DNA of 13,334 bases from Elusimicrobia bacterium RIFOXYB2_FULL_49_7 (GCA_001800515.1 MGVN01000045.1:1-13334), one strand, 5' to 3'; shown: positions 1 through 6,597, counted from the first letter of the stretch. The notes: generated by a model from the letters alone, not told the origin. Numbers and translations are program-made.

Positions 1-498
1 TTTTTTCAGATATAACAAACCGGCGCCCATATTCCATCCATAAAAATGGGCGGTCATACGGGCATCGCCGTAGAGTCCGGAAAGGGCCTCAATGGCTTTG
101 GCCGCCAGGGTGGAAAAGAGGACCGGCTCCTGATAATCCGCGCCCCCGGACATGGAGTCCACACCGAAATCCTCCCAAAGCTGATAAAGCAATTTGCTCA
201 AATCAAAGCTATTTTGAAATTTTACCAAAATGACCCTGGGAGCGACCGCGTTCTTCCATCGACCGATTTTTGCGTTAACACCCGCAATCTGGAGCTTGTT
301 ATGAATGGACAGCAGTTCGAGTCCGGATTCCTCTTCAAATTCCGGCTGATTTTCAAGAAGCGGTCCGATTAGGATATAGCGATCTCCGAATCGTTTTTTG
401 GTTTCGACCAGTTTGTTGGACAGGACCGTGTGAATACCATCGGCCTTGTTACAGACCTCCCAACTGACGTCGAAAAGGACGCTCGGGCTGTCAGGCAT
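1..498 (-). CDS. Glycogen synthase, GT3 (eukaryote-like) family, N-terminal part
   Basis: The frame starts at ATG 498 and stays open for 166 codons to the window edge, so the gene is partial at its 3' end. The N-terminus reads VLFDVSWEVCNKADGIHTVL, close to the opening of GT3 glycogen synthases (FEV-WEV-NK-GGIYTVL), followed by RYILIGPL (residues 40-47). Near the edge is TAHFYGWNMGAGLLYLKK (149-166), aligning with the family's AHFHEW-xxG segment. GT3 enzymes extend alpha-1,4-glucan from UDP-glucose in the cytoplasm. A strong GGAGGAGG sits 2 bases before the ATG, inside the end of the GH57 gene, whose TGA lies downstream of this start: the two genes overlap by 8 bp, suggesting translational coupling. 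The HFHEW motif is altered to HFYGW. Family assignment is fairly sure; substrate and activity are inferred. Confidence 0.85.
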   Translation of the reverse strand, partial: MPDSPSVLFDVSWEVCNKADGIHTVLSNKLVETKKRFGDRYILIGPLLENQPEFEEESGLELLSIHNKLQIAGVNAKIGRWKNAVAPRVILVKFQNSFDLSKLLYQLWEDFGVDSMSGGADYQEPVLFSTLAAKAIEALSGLYGDARMTAHFYGWNMGAGLLYLKK

Positions 499-1711
499 GA
501 CCTCCTCCTATTTCAACAGGGATCCCTCGCTGCTGAAGCGTCTCAATCAGATCGTTCAGGACATTCATGTAGATGACATAGGCATCATAGGGCGATTCGT
601 ACGGATTGAAATATTTATGCACATCGCCGTCGGAAAACCACTTGGTACACATATAGTAGAAATGGTCGGAAGTGAGCAGTTTACGCCAAATGCCAATCAG
701 GTTGATATCCCCGCTCTTTTTCACGGCCGACTCCAGCTGGTAGGCCATTTCAATGGCCGAATTCTGCAACGGATTACCGATCCAAGCGGTCAGATCGCGT
801 TCGATATCGGCCCAGGAAGTGAAATAGGGACAGTCTATCTTGGCCACCGGGGTATAGCGCTGTCCCGCTTCAGACGGCGTGATAAAACCGAAATCCGGGT
901 GTTTGAAGATGGCCCCGGGTAAGGCGCGCATGAAATTGAAGATACCGGTGTCCTCCCACTGGTGCTCACCAAAGGTTTCATAATCCATGAACAGGTTCAG
1001 AACCTCACCATTGCCTGCAATACTGTGGACCCAGGAGGCATACTTTTCCGCGGTCAGCGGATAGCTCTCCCAGCCGCGGTTGCCGAAACGAAAGGCGATA
1101 TCATCCGACAGTTTGTAGTTCTTCATCATCAGGTTGAGCTTATAGCATCCGGCAGGTTGGTACACAAAATTGGGGGAGCGCCAGCCCAGAATATGGTCTG
1201 CGCCTTCAGCAATAATGGTGCGGTATCCCAACCCTTCGATAAAACGGGCCAACTCGTTGTTGTATATCAACTCGGTATTGCGGAAGGTCTTGGGAGTCTG
1301 ATGAAAAAGCTTCTCGACCTTTTCCTTATGAAGCAACACCTGTTCCTTGAATTCCTGTTTGGAATAGAGAAAGGAAAGCGAATGATAAAAGGTCTCGTTG
1401 ATAAACTCCACGCAACCGGTATCCGCTAATTTCTGGAAAAGCTCAATGACATGGGGATTGTATTTTTCAAACTGCTCCAAGGCGACGCCCGACACGGCAA
1501 AAGAGACCTTGAAACGGCCCTCCCATTGCTTGATCATGTCCAGGAGCAAATTGTTCATGGGAATGTAACACTTGGCCGCCACCTTGTTCAGGATATCCCG
1601 GTTGTTCTTTTCATCCTCGTAGAAATGGTTGGTGCCGATATCAAAAAAGGAATAGTCCTTCCGCAAACGAAAAGGCTGATGCACTTCGAAATAAAAACAG
1701 AGTGAAACCAT
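491..1711 (-). CDS. Glycoside hydrolase family 57 protein (alpha-amylase / glucan-processing type)
   Basis: A 406-residue GH57-type catalytic domain, probably cytoplasmic since no signal peptide is seen. Visible family landmarks: HQP at residues 11-13 (region 1), GCVEFINETFYH at 99-110 (region 2), NTELIY with Glu147 in the position of the catalytic nucleophile (region 3), MDYETFG with Asp243 in the position of the acid/base (region 4), and TSDHFYYM at 347-354 (region 5). Members hydrolyse or transfer alpha-1,4 glucans (amylase, 4-alpha-glucanotransferase or branching enzyme); which one cannot be told here. About 400 residues is the compact form often found beside glycogen synthases. AGGAG in the leader overlaps the stop of the upstream glycosyltransferase (9-bp gap), and its own TGA overlaps the GT3 start. 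Glycogen or maltodextrin metabolism is the likely job. Confidence 0.9.
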   Translation of the reverse strand: MVSLCFYFEVHQPFRLRKDYSFFDIGTNHFYEDEKNNRDILNKVAAKCYIPMNNLLLDMIKQWEGRFKVSFAVSGVALEQFEKYNPHVIELFQKLADTGCVEFINETFYHSLSFLYSKQEFKEQVLLHKEKVEKLFHQTPKTFRNTELIYNNELARFIEGLGYRTIIAEGADHILGWRSPNFVYQPAGCYKLNLMMKNYKLSDDIAFRFGNRGWESYPLTAEKYASWVHSIAGNGEVLNLFMDYETFGEHQWEDTGIFNFMRALPGAIFKHPDFGFITPSEAGQRYTPVAKIDCPYFTSWADIERDLTAWIGNPLQNSAIEMAYQLESAVKKSGDINLIGIWRKLLTSDHFYYMCTKWFSDGDVHKYFNPYESPYDAYVIYMNVLNDLIETLQQRGIPVEIGGGHA

Positions 1712-1720
1712 GGTCCTCTC

Positions 1721-3025
1721 CTACTGTTGTTCCGTTAAAGAAACGTAAATCTCCCGGACCTTGATGCCCGCACTCTCCCACTCGATGTTCTGGAGTTCAC
1801 CCTTGCACCGTTCCACCACCTCGCCCGCATATCCCTCGTTCGACAAAAGACGAACCATCTGGTCCGCCAGCGTATGAACATCCCAGAAATCCACCTTCAC
1901 CGCGTTCTGCAAAACCTCCCCCACCCCGGACTGCTTCGAAATCAGAATGGGAACATCGTACAACAAAGCCTCAAACGGCGTTATCCCAAACGGCTCCGAC
2001 ACCGACGGCATCACATACAAATCACTCATCGCATACATCCGCTCCACATCCACACCACGCAAAAATCCCGTAAAATGAAACCGGTCCGCTATCCGCATCC
2101 CGGCCATCCAATTGATCATCCGAGGAAGCATGTCCCCGCTGCCCGCCATCACAAAACGAACATTCCGCATCCGCTTCAATACCAGATACGCGGCCTGAAG
2201 AAAATAATCCGGCCCCTTCTGCATCGTCACCCGACCCAAAAAGAGAACCACCTTCTCCTTGACCCCCTTCTTGATGCCGAACCGGCTCAACGTCCGATCC
2301 TTGTCAACCGCATTGTGTACCACCTCTATCTTCGACGGATCCACCCCATAACGCTTCACCAAAATGCTCTTCGTGTAATAACTCACCGCCACCACTCGGT
2401 CCGCAGCCTCCAATCCCGCCCGCTCAATGTCATACACCCCTTGGTTCACATGCTCCCCGCTCCGGTCAAACTCCGTGGCATGAACATGAACCACCAACGG
2501 CTTCCCGCTGATACGCTTCGCATTGATCCCCGCCGGATACGTCAGCCAATCATGCGCGTGAATAACATCAAATTCCTCAGTGATACCCAACAATTCCCCT
2601 ATCAAACCATAGCGATGAACCTCCTCAAATAGGTTCACCCCGTAATTACCCGAAAAATCAAGCACCGAAAATCGGCTCATATCCCCCAGGTCCGCTTTGA
2701 CCTGGTTCACACGCAATGCCGTCAGCTCCTTGAACGAGGTCACCGTATAGTAAGGCGATAACTGAACCGGAAACTGAAAACGACTCTGTGAACGAATCTC
2801 CGAACGCGACAACATCTTCTCCAACGCTTCGTCCACCACCAACTCATCCGCCGCGATCACCGACAACCCCTGCATCAGAGGAACCGTCATCCGCTTCTTC
2901 GTGGGCAGCACAAACGCCACCTCCACCCCGTTCTGAACCAATCCCTTCGATAATCCATAGCAGGCCGTCCCCAATCCGCCGCTGATAAAGGGCGGAAATT
3001 CCCACCCGAACATTAAAACACGCAT
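1721..3025 (-). CDS. Glycosyltransferase, GT-B fold, GT4/GT5-like (glycogen synthase-like)
   Basis: A 434-residue two-domain GT-B glycosyltransferase. The N-terminal half begins MRVLMFGWEFPPFISGGLGT, with the glycine loop GGLGT at 16-20 typical of starch/glycogen synthase-like enzymes, and has HAHDW at 156-160. The C-terminal half holds FLGRVTMQKG (Arg265 and Lys270 as expected nucleotide-sugar phosphate contacts) and the EX7E motif EPFGITPFE (Glu344, Glu352). No signal peptide or membrane segment is seen, so it is cytoplasmic. GGAG lies before the ATG at 3025. It sits 48 bp downstream of the HTH-receiver gene and 9 bp upstream of the GH57 gene. Together with the GT3 gene the operon has two unrelated glucan-type transferases. 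Donor and acceptor are unknown; alpha-glucan synthesis is inferred from context. Confidence 0.88.
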   Translation of the reverse strand: MRVLMFGWEFPPFISGGLGTACYGLSKGLVQNGVEVAFVLPTKKRMTVPLMQGLSVIAADELVVDEALEKMLSRSEIRSQSRFQFPVQLSPYYTVTSFKELTALRVNQVKADLGDMSRFSVLDFSGNYGVNLFEEVHRYGLIGELLGITEEFDVIHAHDWLTYPAGINAKRISGKPLVVHVHATEFDRSGEHVNQGVYDIERAGLEAADRVVAVSYYTKSILVKRYGVDPSKIEVVHNAVDKDRTLSRFGIKKGVKEKVVLFLGRVTMQKGPDYFLQAAYLVLKRMRNVRFVMAGSGDMLPRMINWMAGMRIADRFHFTGFLRGVDVERMYAMSDLYVMPSVSEPFGITPFEALLYDVPILISKQSGVGEVLQNAVKVDFWDVHTLADQMVRLLSNEGYAGEVVERCKGELQNIEWESAGIKVREIYVSLTEQQ

Positions 3026-3073
3026 GGTATCTCCATTTCTTTAATTCCATTTATAAGCCGGTATACGGTTGTA

Positions 3074-3664
3074 TCAATTGGTGTCATTAATCTGAAGGAT
3101 AAGGGTAATATGTCGCTGCAGTTCTTTGATGGAAAAAGGTTTGATGAGGACTGCCGTGACTTTCAGAGAAGATAATCGGGAAAGATTCTCATCGTTATCA
3201 AAAGCCGTAATGATAAGAACCGGAATATTTTGAGTATCTTTATCTTTTCTAAGATTGCGCAGTACTTGAAAGCCATCCATTTCCGGCATCATCAGATCCA
3301 ACAAGATGATATCCGGGCGCATGGAACCGGCTCGAATACAAGCCTGATGGCCATTGTCCGCATATTCAATTTGAAAAGGATAGGAAAGCAGTTGAATGGT
3401 ATGCATGATAACATCACGCACCGAAGGGTCATCATCCGCAATAAGGATTTTCTTGGCTTTCTTGCGGTCAATTATGTTCTTGGAAATTCCTTTCTTTTCA
3501 AGAAAGGCAATAAGTTCCTCCCGTTTAATGCGACGATGCGGAGATAAAGCGCCCTTTTCCGCTCTGAGTTCACCGGAATCACAGTATTTTCTCACAGTAT
3601 CCGGATGGGCGCCTAACATGTCGGCTATTTCTCCGGTCGTATAAAAAACGGAATTTCCAGACAT
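3074..3664 (-). CDS. HTH (MerR/excisionase-like) - receiver domain response regulator
   Basis: A 196-residue two-domain regulator. Residues 6-55 form a MerR/excisionase-like winged helix (YTTGEIADMLGAHPDTVRKY, then SPHRRIKREELIAFLEKKG). Residues 71-192 form a CheY-like receiver: acidic pair Asp77/Asp78 in IADDDPSVRD, phospho-acceptor Asp123 in IILLDLMMPEMDG, Thr153 in IITAFD and Lys175 in LIKPF, so all phosphorylation residues are kept. The DNA-binding domain comes first, opposite to OmpR and NarL types. No histidine kinase lies in the window. A perfect sigma70-type promoter and an 8-bp tandem repeat lie upstream. The glycosyltransferase gene starts 48 bp downstream, so the regulator may control the glucan genes or simply be co-transcribed with them. 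Its Shine-Dalgarno is poor (AGGCGGG about 10 bases from the ATG). Confidence 0.88.
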   Translation of the reverse strand: MSGNSVFYTTGEIADMLGAHPDTVRKYCDSGELRAEKGALSPHRRIKREELIAFLEKKGISKNIIDRKKAKKILIADDDPSVRDVIMHTIQLLSYPFQIEYADNGHQACIRAGSMRPDIILLDLMMPEMDGFQVLRNLRKDKDTQNIPVLIITAFDNDENLSRLSSLKVTAVLIKPFSIKELQRHITLILQINDTN

Positions 3665-3685
3665 AAAACGTAACCCGCCTACAGT

Positions 3686-3717
3686 AAACTCGAAAACTCG
3701 AAAACTCGAAAACTCGA
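3686..3717. repeat. Four tandem copies of an 8-bp repeat in the regulator leader
   Basis: Four exact head-to-tail copies of AAACTCGA (TCGAGTTT on the minus strand) occupy 32 bp, with two further matching bases at 3718-3719. They lie 22 bp upstream of the HTH-receiver start and about 6 bp downstream of its predicted transcription start, so they would be transcribed as part of the leader RNA. Copy number could vary by slipped-strand replication. Such a change would alter leader length but not reading frame. Confidence 0.9.
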
Positions 3718-3729
3718 AAGTGCGTGGAA

Positions 3730-3758
3730 ATTATAGCATTCCAAGGCTGCTATGTCAA
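3730..3758 (-). promoter_or_regulatory. Perfect sigma70-type promoter for the HTH-receiver gene
   Basis: Read on the minus strand, TTGACA (3753-3758) is followed by exactly 17 bp and then TATAAT (3730-3735). Both hexamers match the consensus fully. The expected transcription start is near 3723, giving a leader of about 59 nt that contains the 8-bp repeat. It probably drives the regulator and, by read-through across a 48-bp gap, the glucan operon. Confidence 0.8.
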
Positions 3759-3880
3759 GAAAAAAACATCCGACATCAATCTTGCGACGCCATTTTGGAA
3801 ACGCGTCATGCACCATTTTTACGTTAGAGTATTTTTCACCACACCTTCTTTAAACCTGATAGAAATTCACCAAAATCGGA

Positions 3881-3909
3881 TTGCCGACACTTTCTTTCAA
3901 TAATAATAT
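3881..3909 (+). promoter_or_regulatory. Probable promoter of the secreted repeat protein
   Basis: TTGCCG (3881-3886), a 17-bp spacer and TAATAT (3904-3909) make a good sigma70-type candidate. The predicted transcription start near 3916 leaves a leader of about 70 nt before the ATG at 3987. This also argues against the alternative ATG at 3912. Confidence 0.6.
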
Positions 3910-3977
3910 CAATGTTTTATAGAACGGCTCTATTTTTGCTAATTGCTTCACAAACAGCATCTCTTAAACAAAAAAAT

Positions 3978-3982
3978 GGAGG
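3978..3982 (+). promoter_or_regulatory. Ribosome binding site that decides the start at 3987
   Basis: GGAGG sits 4 bases before ATG 3987, the codon that begins a standard signal peptide. The longer in-frame start at 3912 has no such site, so 3987 is chosen. Confidence 0.85.
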
Positions 3983-3986
3983 AAAA

Positions 3987-5471
3987 ATGAAAAAGGTAGT
4001 CCTGTTGTTGATGCTATTACTCCTTTCAAGCTCATTTGCTCAAACCGCTGCTGATTCCGGTCGTTTTCTTGGAACCGTAATCGATTCTTTTACTCAAGAA
4101 CCTATTCCCGGTATTCTCATTGAACTACGTCAGGGACGAAACCTGCCCGGTACTTTTCTGGATTCCATCCGCACAAATATCAACGGACAATACCTTTTCG
4201 ATAGTCTTCCCTTGTCCATCAACATCCGCTATTCTCTTACCGCATCCGGTGCTCTTTACAGCGCACAATCCGTTACTAATCTCATCTTGACTCGTGATGC
4301 CGCAGTTGACACCGTCAACTTTGTATTGGATACCAACGCCACACCGACCGGCACATTCATGGGAACCGTCACGGATTCCACCACAACCGAAGTATTGCCA
4401 AACATGCTGATGGTTCTCCGAATCAGCAGCGGTACCTTTGTGGATTCGATCAGAACCAATGATGCCGGGCAATATATGTTTGACAATCTTACGCTATCCG
4501 GCACGACCCGCTATACCCTCACCGCATCCGGGGAAGGTTATATCTCAAAAATGACGACCAATCTGTTAGTCTCGCTTACCACACCCATTGACACCGTAGA
4601 TTTTGAACTGGTCACCGGAGAGATACCCACCGGAACATTTATCGGAACCGTCACGGATTCCTTAAGCACGCTGCCTATTGCAAACGCCCTCGTTCTCCTC
4701 CGGATAGGTACCGGACCCGGCGCTGTTTTTGTGGATTCCACCCGAACGGATGAAACAGGCAATTACATCCTGGATAACCTACTCCTCACTTCACTGACAA
4801 GCTATGCCATTGCTGTTTCAGCCAACAACTACCTGTCCAAGAATATCAATAATCTGCCTCTTACTCTGGCAGCTCCGATTGATACCGTAAATTTTAAACT
4901 GGTCGCCATGGATACATCCAATAGCTGGGTTTTCTATGGAACCGTATGCAATGATACGGCTTGCACGACGCCCCTTGAGAATGCGACCATTATCTTAGCC
5001 ACCTCTTCGATTCGTTACAGTGCTACGTCGGATAATCTGGGACAGTTTTCGTTTTTGATTCCAGCCACCAGCCGAAATTACCAGTTTAAAGCTTCCCTGG
5101 AAGGTTATTTGATTGATTCGGCCTTTGTCACGGTGGATCAAGATAGCCTGTTCCGGAATGCGGTTCTGGCCGTTGACCTGAGTACGTCCGTTGAATCCGT
5201 TCCGATGCAAAATGTCGAAGGATTAACAGCCGCCCCTAATCCTTTCAACCCCTCGGTAACCCTTTCCTATTATTTGAACAAAAAGGGCCTTGTGTCCATT
5301 GATATTTTCAATTTATCCGGACAAAAAGTAGCTGATTTTCACAAGACCACCCAATCCACCGGTCGTTATTCTGTTGAATGGAACGCCTCCGCCCAACCCA
5401 GTGGGACCTACCTGGTTCGTGCAAGTTTGTCCGGGAAAAGCTATTCGCAAAAGATTATTTTGTTGAAATAA
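3987..5471 (+). CDS. Secreted multi-repeat beta-sandwich protein with type IX-like C-terminal sorting domain
   Basis: A 494-residue exported protein of unknown function. Residues 1-18 are a signal peptide (MKKVVLLLMLLLLSSSFA, cleavage near FAQ). Four repeats follow at about 26-117, 123-211, 217-308 and 315-398. The first three share a pattern of G-x-F-x-GTV-DS, then FVDS-RT-x-GQY, an L-rich strand, and DTV-F-L at the end. They resemble carboxypeptidase-regulatory-like / CnaB-like beta-sandwich units; the fourth is more divergent. Residues 414-494 form a Por/type IX secretion-like sorting domain (AAPNPFNPSVTLSYYL, then IDIFNLSGQKV, SGTYLVRASLSG, and terminal KIILLK). Such proteins are passed through the outer membrane and kept on or released from the surface. 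No type IX secretion genes are in the window. It has its own promoter and is monocistronic. Adhesion or carbohydrate contact is possible but not shown. Confidence 0.85.
   Translation: MKKVVLLLMLLLLSSSFAQTAADSGRFLGTVIDSFTQEPIPGILIELRQGRNLPGTFLDSIRTNINGQYLFDSLPLSINIRYSLTASGALYSAQSVTNLILTRDAAVDTVNFVLDTNATPTGTFMGTVTDSTTTEVLPNMLMVLRISSGTFVDSIRTNDAGQYMFDNLTLSGTTRYTLTASGEGYISKMTTNLLVSLTTPIDTVDFELVTGEIPTGTFIGTVTDSLSTLPIANALVLLRIGTGPGAVFVDSTRTDETGNYILDNLLLTSLTSYAIAVSANNYLSKNINNLPLTLAAPIDTVNFKLVAMDTSNSWVFYGTVCNDTACTTPLENATIILATSSIRYSATSDNLGQFSFLIPATSRNYQFKASLEGYLIDSAFVTVDQDSLFRNAVLAVDLSTSVESVPMQNVEGLTAAPNPFNPSVTLSYYLNKKGLVSIDIFNLSGQKVADFHKTTQSTGRYSVEWNASAQPSGTYLVRASLSGKSYSQKIILLK
4062..5180 (+). repeat. 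Four internal protein repeats, about 85-95 residues each
   Basis: Within the secreted protein, units start near 4062, 4353, 4635 and 4929. Units 1 to 3 keep landmarks in the same order, such as GTVTDS, FVDSIRTN-x-GQY, YTLTASG-x-Y and DTVDFEL. Similarity is clear at protein level and only patchy at DNA level, pointing to old duplication. Unit 4 keeps the GTV opening and GYL near its end but has lost the FVDS segment. Confidence 0.75.
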
Positions 5472-5485
5472 AAGAGAAGGATTAT

Positions 5486-5518
5486 TTGTAGGGGCAGGGT
5501 CATTCTGCCCCTACAAAG
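5486..5518. terminator. 13-bp perfect hairpin between convergent genes (possible terminator or dispersed palindrome)
   Basis: TTTGTAGGGGCAG (5486-5498), a 7-base loop and CTGCCCCTACAAA (5506-5518) pair perfectly. It lies 14 bp after the secreted-protein stop and runs 8 bp into the end of ridA, covering its stop and last codon. No clean T-run follows on either strand, so intrinsic termination is not certain. The GTAGGGGCAG core resembles short palindromes found in many copies in some bacterial genomes. Confidence 0.65.
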
Positions 5519-5888
5519 CGGCAACAGCCTCAATCTCTATCGTGGCACCCAACGGTAAGTCTGCTACCTGAACAAACGAACGAGCAGGCAAGACTTCCCC
5601 TGCAACATATTCCGCATAAATCGAATTAACCGCATCATAATTGGCCAAATCTTTTACAAAAATATTCACCTTAACCAGATTATCCAAAGTGACACCCGCC
5701 TCCTGAACCACACTGGATAAGTTTTCAAAACATTGGCGTGTTTCCAGCCGGATATCACCGGCAACTAATTTACCCTCGCTGTTTAAGGGAATCTGGCCAG
5801 AGATAAAAAGAAATCCATTTGCAGCCACGGCCGGAGAATAGGGACGTCCGCTCTTTTTACCACCAGGGAAAAATGCCTTTTTTGTCAT
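5511..5888 (-). CDS. ridA: RidA family protein (YjgF/YER057c/UK114), enamine/imine deaminase
   Basis: A 125-residue protein of the usual RidA length. The family hydrolyses reactive 2-aminoacrylate and related enamines/imines made by PLP enzymes, in the cytoplasm as a trimer. Seen here: PYSPAVAANGFLFISGQIPL (16-35), CFENLSSVVQEAG (53-65), VKVNIFVKDLANY (72-84), LPARSFVQVADLPLGATIEI (100-119). Arg103 is the residue that binds the substrate carboxylate, and Glu120 is in the conserved IEIEAVA end. AGGAG lies 8 bases before the ATG. The gene is 64 bp downstream of dedA on the same strand, with a palindromic repeat in the gap, and converges with the secreted-protein gene; a 13-bp hairpin overlaps its stop. 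No metabolic link to its neighbours is apparent. Confidence 0.93.
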   Translation of the reverse strand: MTKKAFFPGGKKSGRPYSPAVAANGFLFISGQIPLNSEGKLVAGDIRLETRQCFENLSSVVQEAGVTLDNLVKVNIFVKDLANYDAVNSIYAEYVAGEVLPARSFVQVADLPLGATIEIEAVAAL

Positions 5889-5901
5889 TGAACACTCCTG
5901 T

Positions 5902-5927
5902 CGGGCGCTTCGATAAGCTCAGCGCCC
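5902..5927 (+). repeat. Palindromic (REP-like) repeat, copy A
   Basis: A 26-bp element in the dedA-ridA gap with a 7-bp stem GGGCGCT/AGCGCCC and the core TTCGATAAGCTCAG. It ends just upstream of the ridA ribosome binding site. Copy B lies 44 bp away in inverted orientation and differs at two positions. Confidence 0.8.
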
Positions 5928-5952
5928 ACGAAAATAAAGATTAAATAATTCA

Positions 5953-6597
5953 TTACGGTGTTAGCTGGGACGGGCGCTGAGCTTGTCGAAGTGCCCGTTT
6001 CTTCACATGCCTTACCACATACATTGCCACAAGGCCTGCCAAAATCACCACCACAACAACATCCACAATGTGACTGTATTTCATCACAACAGTCCAGTTC
6101 TTTTTGAGGTAATAACCGACCACGGTGAGAAAGCTGTTCCAAAGGCCCGCACCAATGACAGAATAAAAACAAAACTTCACAATCGGCATTTTACCGATAC
6201 CGGCCGGAATGGAAATCAAGTGGCGTACCACCGGAATAAAACGGCTGATGAAAATGGTCACCTCTCCCCGCTTCTGAAAAAAGGATTCGGTCCACGCCAG
6301 TTCCTCTTCATCCAGGAGCAGATATTTTCCGAACCGATTGATGAAAGGTTTGCCGCCATAACGACCTATCCAATAGGACAAAAGCGATCCGATGAGACTG
6401 CCTACAGTAGCAAAAAAGATGACGCCCGCAAAGGAAAAGCGTCCTGATTCAATCAGAAAGCCTGCAAAAGGCATAACCGCTTCGGAAGGAATGGGAAAGA
6501 CCATGCTTTCCAATGTCATCAGGACGGTGACGCCCCAATAACCGGTCGCATCGATAAAGGCGGTTGCATATTGGGCAATAAGGGCTGTGATACTCAT
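5953..6597 (-). CDS. DedA family (VTT/SNARE-associated) inner-membrane protein
   Basis: A 214-residue polytopic membrane protein. DedA proteins are inner-membrane transporters or flippases tied to undecaprenyl-phosphate or phospholipid recycling and envelope integrity. Landmarks: TLESMVFPIPSEAVMPFAGF (28-47) with Glu39; a glycine-rich segment with YWIGRYGGK (75-83); FISRFIPVVRHLISIPAG (116-133) with Arg119 and Arg125; and two further hydrophobic segments at about 143-164 and 177-195. The start at 6597 has AGGAT upstream and lies 17 bp after the lipoprotein stop, so the gene may be read with the TonB operon. The tail after KKR (residues about 202-209) is encoded by a palindromic repeat and is unlikely to be ancestral. 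Family call is firm; substrate unknown. Confidence 0.92.
   Translation of the reverse strand: MSITALIAQYATAFIDATGYWGVTVLMTLESMVFPIPSEAVMPFAGFLIESGRFSFAGVIFFATVGSLIGSLLSYWIGRYGGKPFINRFGKYLLLDEEELAWTESFFQKRGEVTIFISRFIPVVRHLISIPAGIGKMPIVKFCFYSVIGAGLWNSFLTVVGYYLKKNWTVVMKYSHIVDVVVVVILAGLVAMYVVRHVKKRALRQAQRPSQLTP
5972..5997 (-). repeat. Palindromic (REP-like) repeat, copy B, inside the dedA 3' end
   Basis: The minus strand reads CGGGCACTTCGACAAGCTCA and then GCGCCC, matching copy A at 24 of 26 positions in inverted orientation. The CTTCGACAAGCTCAG core is a familiar dispersed repeat in many bacterial genomes. Here it is translated as ALRQAQRP and forms most of the C-terminal tail of DedA. Confidence 0.8.

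Larger units (their letters stand above)
3665..3986. other. Divergent intergenic region (322 bp)
   Basis: This gap separates the minus-strand regulator gene from the plus-strand secreted-protein gene. It holds the tandem 8-bp repeat, the perfect minus-strand promoter and a plus-strand promoter. Between the two promoters (3759-3880) I see no RNA gene, convincing operator or open frame. An in-frame ATG at 3912 opens the secreted-protein frame but lacks a ribosome binding site and lies at or before the predicted transcription start. Confidence 0.7.

Noticed and set aside
446..1429. Plus-strand open frames of about 155 codons
   Set aside because: Antisense to the GH57 gene with its five conserved regions; no ribosome binding sites or family resemblance.
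1874..2632. Long plus-strand open frame (252 codons) rich in His, Pro and Arg
   Set aside because: It lies wholly antisense to the GT4-like gene, whose motifs are clear, and its composition is that of an antisense shadow.
3026..3073. Imperfect dyad CCGTATACCGG between the regulator and GT4 genes as a terminator
   Set aside because: The stem is very short and no T-run follows in the direction of transcription; the genes are more likely co-transcribed.
3686..3717. CRISPR-like array
   Set aside because: The 8-bp units are directly abutting with no spacers; this is a simple tandem repeat.
3912..3986. In-frame upstream ATG adding 25 residues to the secreted protein
   Set aside because: No ribosome binding site, it precedes the predicted transcription start, and it would bury a standard signal peptide that has GGAGG in front of it.
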